Shown here one piece after another: positions 1-6,921 of a stretch of DNA of 11,722 nucleotides. The notes under the pieces were generated by a model that was given only the letters and a program-made list of their open reading frames with translations, was not told where the DNA came from and did no database searches. The stretch is from an uncultured Treponema sp. (GTDB taxonomy: Bacteria > Spirochaetota > Spirochaetia > Treponematales > Treponemataceae), in assembly GCA_947165795.1 (NCBI GenBank), contig CAMVBP010000046.1:1-11722 (forward strand), written 5' to 3'. Position 1 is the stretch's first letter. Each line of letters begins with the position of its first letter. The position numbers and the translations under genes are program-made.

Positions 1-625
1 ATCAAACATAAAAATCACCTATCCTTCTGATTTAGGGTTTATTACAACCCCTGAAAACGACGGTGATAAGGCCTTGAGCGAAGCATGCCTTAACCCGATG
101 AATTTAAAAAATAATGAAGGCGTGGAACACGGAGAAAACAGCCTGATTAGAATAGGACTTGGCTGCGATTTGCACCGTTTAGTTAGTGGCCGCAAACTTA
201 TAATCGGCGGAGTTTATTTTGATTTTGAAAAAGGTGAAGAAGCTCATTCAGACGGCGATGTCCTTCTTCATGCAGTTACCGATGCTGTTTTAGGCGCTGC
301 TGGTCTTGGTGATATTGGTTCATATTTTCCACCGGAAGATAAAAAATGGAAAGACGCAGATTCTGCTTTTTTGCTGCAGACAGTTATGAAAGATGTTCGC
401 GCAAACGGCTGGGAAATAGAAAACATAGATTGCGTTGTAAAACTCGAAAAACCAAAATTCCTTCCTAAGATAAACGAAGTAATTTCTTCTATTGCAAAAA
501 TTCTGAATATTGAACCTGCAAGGGTTTTTGTTAAAGCAAAAACCGGCGAAAAACTTCCGCCGGTTGGAACAAGCGATGCTATAGAAGCAGAGGTTGTTGC
601 TTTACTCAGGCAAGTCCAGAATTAA
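1..625 (+). CDS. ispDF: IspDF bifunctional enzyme, C-terminal part (end of IspD plus complete IspF domain)
   Basis: The frame is open from base 2 to the TAA at 623-625, so the 5' end lies outside the window. Residues 1-14 (from base 2) read SNIKITYPSDLGFI, the usual end of IspD (MEP cytidylyltransferase, compare NIKIT-x-PEDL). A linker of about 30 residues leads into a complete IspF (MECDP synthase) domain from about residue 49. IspF signatures seen: D56-x-H58, the HSDGDVLLH stretch whose last His (H89) is the third metal ligand, GDIGSYFP, and VKAKTGEKL near the end. IspD makes CDP-ME from MEP and CTP. IspF cyclises CDP-ME 2-phosphate to MECDP with loss of CMP. Both act in the cytosol in the non-mevalonate isoprenoid pathway. 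A TTG at 74 could be taken as the start of a separate 183-residue IspF, but the IspD tail runs straight through it. The 3' end overlaps the convergent coiled-coil gene by 24 bases. Confidence 0.93.
   Translation, partial: SNIKITYPSDLGFITTPENDGDKALSEACLNPMNLKNNEGVEHGENSLIRIGLGCDLHRLVSGRKLIIGGVYFDFEKGEEAHSDGDVLLHAVTDAVLGAAGLGDIGSYFPPEDKKWKDADSAFLLQTVMKDVRANGWEIENIDCVVKLEKPKFLPKINEVISSIAKILNIEPARVFVKAKTGEKLPPVGTSDAIEAEVVALLRQVQN
538..565 (-). terminator. Probable rho-independent terminator of the coiled-coil gene, inside ispF
   Basis: On the minus strand AACCGGCG (565-558) and CGCCGGTT (548-541) form a perfect 8-bp GC-rich stem around a 9-base loop. The stem runs into TTTTT, then GC and TTT. 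It begins 36 bases after the TAA of the minus-strand coiled-coil gene. The same bases encode the conserved KTGEKLPPVG part of IspF, so the hairpin is embedded in a coding region. The U-tract is interrupted, so efficiency is uncertain. Confidence 0.6.
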
Positions 626-3600
626 TTGAACTTCTCCAACAGAAAGATTCAGGCTCTTTGCAATCTCTGGAATTGTCCAGCCATTATGCTTAAGATTGCG
701 TACCGATTCAGTTGTTTGTGGTGTAATTGAATGTTCCTTTTTAGAAGGATTTTCTGCAATATCTTTCTGTGTAATCTGCTGAAGTGTTTTATATTTCTTA
801 TCAATATCGCGGTTCAATCCCTGCAAATCAAGCTCTGTTTTCTTTAATCCTGTCTGAACAGAATTCAAAGCGTCTATCTTAGTCTGAGTTTCATCAATTA
901 TAGAATCAAGCTGTTCAATCTTTTCGGCTGCCTTAGATATTTTCTGGTCGTTCTGGAGAATCTTATCAACCTTTTCCTGAACGGCTTTGATTTCTATAGG
1001 AAGCGAAGTTGCCTGGCGGTTACAGTTTGTAAGTTTCTGATCAAGTTCCTTTAATCTGTCAAACTGCATGTCTACATCGTTTCTTATTCGGTTTACAATA
1101 TCTTCCTTCTGGTTTAGGATTTCATATTGTTTTGAAACTTTTTCAATATTATCGTTGAATTCCTTAACCTGAACCTGCATTGTCTGAAGTGTATCGCGCG
1201 ATAAATCCAATGCATGAATTCTGTCATCTATTGTGTTAGATAATGCGAGCATTCTTTTGAAATCCTGTTCAAGATTAGCAACCTTAGATTTCTGAGATTC
1301 AAAGATATTCATTTGTGTAGAAATATCTTCATTTATTTTTGCAATAATCTTGTACTGATCATTAACTTTATCAGCGGTTTCGTGATAGTCTTCAATCTTT
1401 GCAAATTTATCGTTCAAATCACGGATATTGTCATCAAGCCTGCGCTTCATCTGTTCTGCTTTTTCATAGATGGCAATATTTGTGTTAATTTCCTGCAGTT
1501 CTTTAGAAAGCTCACTTATGCTTGACTGCATGTTGTTTGCATCATCCTGCATTTTCAAAATCATGCGCGAATGATTAGCTTTGTTTTCGTCATTTGCAGC
1601 CTGAATGTCTTTTTTGAGCGTTTCAATTTTTGCAGAAGCATCGGCATTCTGTTCGCGTACTTTCTGTTCTGTTGCAGAAAGCATCTGTTCATACATGCTT
1701 TCAAGCTGGTTCAGAATCTGCTCAGAACGTTCTTCATAATCTTTTATAGATTTTTCTGTCTGATTCTGAAGTGAAGAAATTTTTTCGTTCAAAGCCTGCT
1801 GCTGCTGAATAACTGTAGATTCATAATTATTCATGTTCTGCAGTAATTCCTGACCGGCTGTATCAATCTTGCTTTCGGTTGTAGACTTAAATCTTTCAAG
1901 GTCTTCCTTGAATACAGATGTTGAAGCATCAAACTGATTGCTGATCTGCTGTTTCCATGAATTAAATTCTGAAAGGGCAGCGCTGATTGTTGAAGAACCT
2001 GATTCCTGATCTGAACGGATTGTTTCCTTAAATGTAACAATGTCTTCCATGATTTCTTTCTGGATTTTTTCAAGATTTTCATGGAGCATATTTTTGCTGT
2101 GTTCAATTTCTTTCTTAAGACCGTCTTCTGATTTCTGAGCAATTTCAGAAATGGTTCCGTTTGCTTCGTTTTTGAATTTACCGAGAAGCTGCTGAACGTT
2201 TTCAATTGTAGTCTGCATTTTATTTGTTGTCTGTTCAATGGAATTTGCAATTCCGTCAAACTGTTCAACAGACTTGTCAGATAAGTCTTTAACTTTACTC
2301 TGCAAATCATTTAAATATTTAGCTTCTACCTTCTGTCTTGCATCTTCATAATTTCCTGTAATACCGGTAAGCTGGCTGTCGAATTTATCTTTCCAGTCTG
2401 CAATTTCCTGATTAATCTGTGAATCCTTGTCGGAAAGTTTTCTTGTAAAGCCTGCTTCAAATTCTTCCAAAGCAGCAGTCATGCTTCCGCTTGCAGTTTC
2501 CTTAATATTATCAAGCGCATCATTCATGTCTTCAATTTTCTTTTCAAGTTCAACAGACTTGTCTTTTAAGCTGTGACTGAAATCTTCATGCTTTTTCTTC
2601 TGGCTGTCTGCAAAAGATTCAAAGTTTTGAAGAACCCTATTCTGCACTTCGTTCATTGCGCCTCTCAAACTCTTTTCGAGTGCGTCAATATCGGTTGCAG
2701 AAACCTGAATCTGCGAAAGCTTGTATTCAATGTCTTTTTTGTATGCATTGAGCTGGCCGTCAACTTCTTCAAGAATATTAATGTTTTTACCTTCGCTCTG
2801 ATCTATTACTTTCTTAATAGATTCCATTATATGAGCTGAGATGCTGTCCAGCTTTTCAGAAGCCTTTGCCTTGAAAAGTTCGAACTGATTTTCTGTAGAT
2901 TCCTGAATGTCGCGGATTTTTTCTTCTGTCTGCTTTTTGAAGGTTTCAATCTGTGCATCTGAATTATCTTCAATGCTCTTAATTTTTCCTTCAGACTTAA
3001 TGCGGAGATTTTCAATCTGTTCATCTGAGCTTTCTTCAATGCTCTTGATTTTGCTTTCTGATTTAACACGCAGATTTTCAATCTGTTCATCCGAGCTTTC
3101 TGCAATAGTCTTAATTTTATTTTCAGATTCAATACGCAGATTTTCAATCTGTGCATCAGATTTTTCTTCTATAGCCTTGATTAAATTTTCTGAACGTAAT
3201 TTAATTTCTTCAATTTGTGAATCTGATTTTGATTTTAAATCTTCAATATTTGTTAAGGTTTCGTTCTGAAGCTCACGAACCTTGTCTTCCGAAAGCTTCT
3301 GCAGTGCAAAAAGCTGATTTTCCGAAGATTCTTTAATATTGTTAAAGTTAGATTCAGTTATTTCCTTAAGATTCTGAATTTTTTCTGCGGCTTCTTTTCT
3401 TGCATCTTCTATTCTATATTCTGAATCGGTCTGGAATTTAGTGATTTTTTCGTCGTTTACCTGCTGTACCATCTGCAGCTGACTTTCAATTTCTTTAATT
3501 TTCTGCTCAAGAATAGGGCTGAGGCTTTCGGCTTTTTCCTGTGCCTGATCACACTGAATTCTGATTTCCTGAACAGATTTTTCTGCTTCAGAAACAGAAA

Positions 3601-5239
3601 GTTCTGCCTGCTCGGAAACTCTGTTCATTGTACTTTCAAGATTATCCTGCATTGTTGTAATGTCGTCCTTTAAGTTAGCAGAACGTTCATTGCAAAGTCT
3701 TATCTGATTTTCAATGTCTTCGCGCAGAATTTCAATTCTGTTTTTGTAGTCTTCATCGAGTGAATTGATTTCAGAAATTTTTGTTCCGAAAACATTCTGG
3801 ATTGAAGAAAGCTGCTGAGAATATTCGTTTTTCAATTCTTCAAACTTTTCTACATATTCGCTGCGGATCTGAGCATATTCATTGCTGTAAACCTGATTGT
3901 AGCCTTCTTCAATTTTTGCAATTCTAAGTTGATTTTCTGAATCAAAAGTGTCGAGTTTTGTGGTCTGCTCCGAAATAATTGAATCAATTTTCTGAGTATT
4001 TGTCGTTTCAAAATCAGTTATTTTAGAATCAATTTCTTCCTGAAGCTTTTTATGAAGTTCAACAAATTTTGTATTAAATTCGTTTATTTTCTTGTTATTT
4101 GTTGCTGTTGCATTTTCAAATGCCTGATTATATGTTTTTGAGAATTTTTCAAAGTCGGAATTAAATTTCTGAATTAATGAATCGTAATTTCCTGTGTTTT
4201 TAGAAAGTACATTCTGGAGCTGAGTTGAATATTTTTCGTCAAGCTTTTCGGAATCGGCTTCGAATCTTGCAGTAATTTTAGAAATCAAATCATCATTTTT
4301 ACCGCTTACGCTTTCGAGCTGTGCATTGTATTTATCGTGAAGTGCCTGAATTTTCTGAGTATAAGAATCTTCGAGTTCCTTGAGCTTTTGAGAATATAAA
4401 GCATTTTCCTGTTCAATTTTTTCTATTATATCATCATGAGAAGTGCTGATTTTTTCTTCAAGAGCATCCTGCAAAGATTTTGTCTGTTCTGAAAGCTCCT
4501 TTAAATAAATGTCTGAGCGCTGCTTTGCCTGTTCACTTAAATGTTCAAAGGCTGTATTTTCAAGATTTTCGGCCTGAACTGTTGCACGGTTGTAAGCATT
4601 CTGAATTTCCTGCTTAATATTCATTAACGCCTGATTTGCATTGCTTTCAGATGTTTTAATTTCGGCTGCGAGATTATCTGCGTACGATTCGTATTCATCA
4701 AGAAGTTTTGTACCGATTGCCTTAAGCTGTTCCGCATTGTGAACCGAAAAATTCTTTGAAACTTCCGGAATTCTTTTATCCATAAGTTCAATAGCCTGCT
4801 GCTGTTTGTTGAGCTTTCCAAAAAGGCTGTCAATTATGCCACTTTCTTTATGAAGTCGTTCCAGATTTTCTTCTACGTTATCTGTCATTTCATCAAGATC
4901 TTTTAAAACCTGTGCATAATTATCTATCTGACTTTTTATATCCTGAACCGAAGCAATGCTCTGAGAAAATGTCTGCATCTTTTCTGAAAAATCTGCATTC
5001 TGAACCTTAAGCATTTTTATGGCTGCGTTTGCCTGTGTCTGCTGCGCGTTAAATTCAGAAATAAGAGTATTGAATTTTCCCTGAATTTCTTTATAAAGGT
5101 TTAAAAGGTCTTCCTGTCGTTTGTTCGCGTAATTACGAACCTTTTCCATGGAATTATTGTCTTTGTTGATTTTACTGAAGTAGATTGAAATTCCTAATGA
5201 GATAACTAAAGAAATTAAAATAGAAATTGTAATAACCAT
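602..5239 (-). CDS. Giant membrane-anchored coiled-coil protein (SpiroCoCo-like)
   Basis: This 1545-residue protein starts at ATG 5239-5237, preceded by a G-rich ribosome site (GGGTGGGG, then AAAA). Residues 2-21 are one hydrophobic segment (VITISILISLVISLGISIYF) followed by Lys/Asn, so it should be anchored in the inner membrane by its N-terminus. No signal-peptidase site is evident. Residues about 30-1480 are almost continuously charged, Gln/Glu/Lys/Ser-rich heptad and hendecad coiled coil with very few Pro, Trp or Cys. Residues 672-792 are a regular 11-residue repeat array. The C-terminus (about 1509-1545) is a short helix-turn-helix-like module: VRNLKHNGWTIPEIAKSL, then NLSVGEVQLIL. The order TM, coil, small HTH-like end recalls SwrB/DUF6115 proteins on a much larger scale. 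From memory, NCBI names similar spirochete proteins SpiroCoCo; this is a recollection, not a search. Function is unknown; a scaffold or spacer along the cell envelope is an inference. The gene lies 25 bases after the HAD gene, so the two are probably co-transcribed. Confidence 0.88.
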   Translation of the reverse strand: MVITISILISLVISLGISIYFSKINKDNNSMEKVRNYANKRQEDLLNLYKEIQGKFNTLISEFNAQQTQANAAIKMLKVQNADFSEKMQTFSQSIASVQDIKSQIDNYAQVLKDLDEMTDNVEENLERLHKESGIIDSLFGKLNKQQQAIELMDKRIPEVSKNFSVHNAEQLKAIGTKLLDEYESYADNLAAEIKTSESNANQALMNIKQEIQNAYNRATVQAENLENTAFEHLSEQAKQRSDIYLKELSEQTKSLQDALEEKISTSHDDIIEKIEQENALYSQKLKELEDSYTQKIQALHDKYNAQLESVSGKNDDLISKITARFEADSEKLDEKYSTQLQNVLSKNTGNYDSLIQKFNSDFEKFSKTYNQAFENATATNNKKINEFNTKFVELHKKLQEEIDSKITDFETTNTQKIDSIISEQTTKLDTFDSENQLRIAKIEEGYNQVYSNEYAQIRSEYVEKFEELKNEYSQQLSSIQNVFGTKISEINSLDEDYKNRIEILREDIENQIRLCNERSANLKDDITTMQDNLESTMNRVSEQAELSVSEAEKSVQEIRIQCDQAQEKAESLSPILEQKIKEIESQLQMVQQVNDEKITKFQTDSEYRIEDARKEAAEKIQNLKEITESNFNNIKESSENQLFALQKLSEDKVRELQNETLTNIEDLKSKSDSQIEEIKLRSENLIKAIEEKSDAQIENLRIESENKIKTIAESSDEQIENLRVKSESKIKSIEESSDEQIENLRIKSEGKIKSIEDNSDAQIETFKKQTEEKIRDIQESTENQFELFKAKASEKLDSISAHIMESIKKVIDQSEGKNINILEEVDGQLNAYKKDIEYKLSQIQVSATDIDALEKSLRGAMNEVQNRVLQNFESFADSQKKKHEDFSHSLKDKSVELEKKIEDMNDALDNIKETASGSMTAALEEFEAGFTRKLSDKDSQINQEIADWKDKFDSQLTGITGNYEDARQKVEAKYLNDLQSKVKDLSDKSVEQFDGIANSIEQTTNKMQTTIENVQQLLGKFKNEANGTISEIAQKSEDGLKKEIEHSKNMLHENLEKIQKEIMEDIVTFKETIRSDQESGSSTISAALSEFNSWKQQISNQFDASTSVFKEDLERFKSTTESKIDTAGQELLQNMNNYESTVIQQQQALNEKISSLQNQTEKSIKDYEERSEQILNQLESMYEQMLSATEQKVREQNADASAKIETLKKDIQAANDENKANHSRMILKMQDDANNMQSSISELSKELQEINTNIAIYEKAEQMKRRLDDNIRDLNDKFAKIEDYHETADKVNDQYKIIAKINEDISTQMNIFESQKSKVANLEQDFKRMLALSNTIDDRIHALDLSRDTLQTMQVQVKEFNDNIEKVSKQYEILNQKEDIVNRIRNDVDMQFDRLKELDQKLTNCNRQATSLPIEIKAVQEKVDKILQNDQKISKAAEKIEQLDSIIDETQTKIDALNSVQTGLKKTELDLQGLNRDIDKKYKTLQQITQKDIAENPSKKEHSITPQTTESVRNLKHNGWTIPEIAKSLNLSVGEVQLILDLPE
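2864..3226 (-). repeat. Hendecad (11-residue, 33-bp) array with 66-bp higher-order period inside the coiled-coil gene
   Basis: Eleven consecutive 11-residue units (residues 672-792) follow S/T-[DE]-x-[QK]-[IF]-x-x-[ILF], for example SDSQIEEIKLR, SENKIKTIAES, SDEQIENLRVK and SEGKIKSIEDN. Units alternate between a SDxQIENL type and a SExKIKxI type, giving a 22-residue period. In DNA the motif TTCAATCTG or a close variant recurs at 2945, 3011, 3077, 3143 and 3209, exactly 66 bases apart, with a weaker copy at 2879. Hendecads favour straight or slightly right-handed coiled coils. The near-identity of neighbouring copies suggests tandem duplication. Confidence 0.9.
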
Positions 5240-5264
5240 TTTTCCCCACCCAAAACTTTATTTT

Positions 5265-5960
5265 TTATTCGTCCGAAGATTCAAAGAACAATTTATAAAG
5301 CTGTTTATATCTCCAGAATGTTATATCTGCAATTTTTGATTTTTTACCAAACCAGCCGGAATGCGGAAGAATAAGCCATGCTGCCTTCATTCCGACATTT
5401 TTTGAACCTTCAATATCGTATTTGTGATTGTTTCCAACATAAAGAATCTGTTCCGGTTCAAGACCAAGCTGTTTTGCAAGTGCAATAAATGGAGTAGAGT
5501 CCGGCTTTAATGCGCCGGCTACTTCTGAGCTTAATACAACATCACAAATATCTTTAATTCCCCAGATGTCTCCCTTTTGCTCCGGAGGAAAATCAGAAAG
5601 AAGTGCAATTTTGTATCCGGCTTCCTTAAGTTTTTTAATTAATTCTATAGAACCTTTACAAGGTTTTATTCGTCTAAAATATTTTTCCAGACCTTTATAA
5701 ATTACTGTATTTAACTGTTCCTCAGCTTCTTCCGGTGTACATTTGAGCTTTTTTGCCATATGTTCAGACTGAATTTTTATAAAATCGGGAGTTGCTGCGG
5801 TTTTGTGCATTATATTTCTAACAAGGCCATATTTTAAGAAGAAAACACCGTGGCACAGAAAGTAAAAAGACATTCTGACGTTAAGTTTCCACGCCCTGTA
5901 AAGAGTTCCGTCAATGTCAAAAGCTACAGCCTTAATTGTAGAAATATCAATAGAATTCAC
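5265..5960 (-). CDS. HAD superfamily hydrolase (subfamily IA-like phosphatase)
   Basis: This 231-residue protein has the HAD motifs in order. Motif I is FDIDGTLY (nucleophile D15, D17). A helical cap of about 75 residues (22-98) follows. Motif II is LLSDF (S122), motif III ALKPD (K152), and motif IV YVGNNHKYD (N177, D182), then IEGSKNVGMKAAW. It is probably a cytosolic small-molecule phosphatase; the substrate cannot be inferred. The first acidic residue of motif IV, usually D in GD-x4-D, is Asn here, though D182 is kept. The start is GTG at 5960-5958 with no correctly spaced Shine-Dalgarno. A strong promoter places its -10 six bases before the GTG, so a leaderless mRNA is likely. AAGGTG overlaps this GTG and sits 6 bases before an ATT at codon 4, a rare but possible alternative start. 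The coiled-coil gene follows 25 bases downstream. Confidence 0.88.
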   Translation of the reverse strand: MNSIDISTIKAVAFDIDGTLYRAWKLNVRMSFYFLCHGVFFLKYGLVRNIMHKTAATPDFIKIQSEHMAKKLKCTPEEAEEQLNTVIYKGLEKYFRRIKPCKGSIELIKKLKEAGYKIALLSDFPPEQKGDIWGIKDICDVVLSSEVAGALKPDSTPFIALAKQLGLEPEQILYVGNNHKYDIEGSKNVGMKAAWLILPHSGWFGKKSKIADITFWRYKQLYKLFFESSDE

Positions 5961-5966
5961 CTTTTT

Positions 5967-5995
5967 ATTATACCATATAAATTTAAAATCGTCAT
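5967..5995 (-). promoter_or_regulatory. Sigma-70-type promoter for the HAD/coiled-coil operon, extended -10
   Basis: On the minus strand: -35 ATGACG (5995-5990, 4 of 6 matches to TTGACA), a 17-base spacer, and -10 TATAAT (5972-5967, perfect). TGG directly before the -10 is an extended -10 element. Initiation about 7 bases after the -10 falls on the G of the GTG start at 5960. The site lies in the 68-base gap after the PAP2-like gene, so HAD and the coiled-coil gene can be expressed independently of the NFACT operon. Confidence 0.75.
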
Positions 5996-6028
5996 TAGGA
6001 AAATAATAAAAAGTGCGTAAATAAAAAG

Positions 6029-6907
6029 TCAGTTATAGTTGTTAAGCCAGCGCATAATGCATTCCTGCCAGTCTTCGTCATAGCAGTGTTCAAGAAGTGA
6101 TTTTTCGTAAATAAAATGAAAATGATCTTTAATTTCGGTTTTAAGTGAACTGCTGAGAACTTCATCCGGAATATCAAAAAACATTTCGTCAAAAAAACTG
6201 ATGGCATCTTTAGTCGTAAAAAAGTTTTCCGGTGTAACGGCTGTAAGCATGTATAGAGACATTGGAACGCAGTTAACGCTGTGCTGCTTTACAAAAAGAA
6301 CGCTTTCCGCAATTTTTAATGCAAGAGTCCTTATTTCGTTTAATCTGAATTCTTTATCTGGAAAATCAGGTGTTTTTTCAAAATAATTTCTGAACCAGGC
6401 CCATACGCCGCTGCATACTGCCACATGAAGGCTCGGCACGCAGCATAAATGAGGATCAAAAAAGTGAATCATTCTAAAAAGCGTGTTATTTGTTATTTTT
6501 GGCCGGTGAGTTGTTGTCATGCATTTTTTATAAATTTTTGACGCGCTTGAATATTGCAGTGAGAGAAAATCCAGATACTGATTTATAACCGGATAAGCCT
6601 TAAAAAATCCGTGAACGGAAATCAGAAGGGAAATAGGGCGTACAAAATAATTTGTAAACTGCATGTAATCGTGAACTTTTTCCTGCATGAATGGAATCTG
6701 GTCATCAAGCTGAGTGTCTACATACAACACTTTTCGTCTTGTAATGTGTAACTTCTGCAGAAACTGTATTATAAAGAATTTATTCAGTATCGTAAAAATA
6801 TAATTCCATGCATGTCTGAATGTAAAAGGATTTGTAGTTAAAATTAAATAAGGCGATATATTGGAAAACTTAGTGAGTGGTAAAACACCGGATGCTTTCT
6901 TTTTCAA
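6029..6907 (-). CDS. Uncharacterised protein with degenerate PAP2 (phosphatidic acid phosphatase/Aur1-like) motifs
   Basis: This 292-residue product has the motif order of the PAP2 superfamily, closest to the Aur1-like (PAP2_3) type. An LDDQIPF entry motif (67-73) precedes a conserved-looking Tyr (Y81). Motif C1, K-x6-RP, is K128...R135-P136. Motif C2 is PSLHVA (158-163, H161). Motif C3 is S202-x6-H209 in VKQHSVNC, keeping the nucleophile-position His. Differences from active enzymes: V203 sits where classic PAP2 proteins have Arg, and C213 replaces the Asp that normally assists the histidine. Hydrophobic segments are short and interrupted by charged or polar residues, so the usual five or six membrane helices are not obvious. 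The acidic C-terminal 70 residues are unfamiliar. It may be a diverged lipid-phosphate phosphatase or transferase, or a non-catalytic relative. The TTG start (6907-6905) overlaps the NFACT stop as TTGA, with AAAGAGG seven bases upstream, so translation is probably coupled. Confidence 0.75.
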   Translation of the reverse strand: MKKKASGVLPLTKFSNISPYLILTTNPFTFRHAWNYIFTILNKFFIIQFLQKLHITRRKVLYVDTQLDDQIPFMQEKVHDYMQFTNYFVRPISLLISVHGFFKAYPVINQYLDFLSLQYSSASKIYKKCMTTTHRPKITNNTLFRMIHFFDPHLCCVPSLHVAVCSGVWAWFRNYFEKTPDFPDKEFRLNEIRTLALKIAESVLFVKQHSVNCVPMSLYMLTAVTPENFFTTKDAISFFDEMFFDIPDEVLSSSLKTEIKDHFHFIYEKSLLEHCYDEDWQECIMRWLNNYN

Positions 6908-6921
6908 AATTCAGCCTCTTT
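6904..6921 (-). promoter_or_regulatory. Translational coupling site: Shine-Dalgarno plus TTGA stop/start overlap
   Basis: AAAGAGG (6921-6915) lies seven bases before the TTG start at 6907-6905. The TGA of the NFACT gene (6906-6904) shares bases with that TTG. This decides the unusual TTG start of the PAP2-like gene and ties the two genes into one transcript. Confidence 0.7.

Noticed and set aside
74..625. Separate IspF gene starting at TTG 74
   Set aside because: The frame is open upstream and encodes the characteristic IspD C-terminus, so the TTG is internal to a fusion.
669..682. CTGGA/TCCAG inverted repeat as a terminator for ispDF
   Set aside because: The stem is only five base pairs, with no T-run after it on either strand, and it lies in the coiled-coil coding region.
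1831..2310. 159-residue minus-strand open frame in another frame
   Set aside because: It lies inside the coiled-coil gene on the same strand, with no domain signature and low-complexity Lys/Leu/Gln composition.
2864..3226. Regularly spaced 66-bp repeats as a possible CRISPR or intergenic array
   Set aside because: The period keeps the reading frame and encodes matching 11-residue protein units. There are no unique spacers and no cas genes.
2907..3269. 120-residue plus-strand open frame with repetitive Ser/Phe/Ile-rich sequence
   Set aside because: It is the antisense shadow of the hendecad repeat in the coiled-coil gene. Its apparent repeats are the complement of those units, and it has no ribosome site or protein-like composition.
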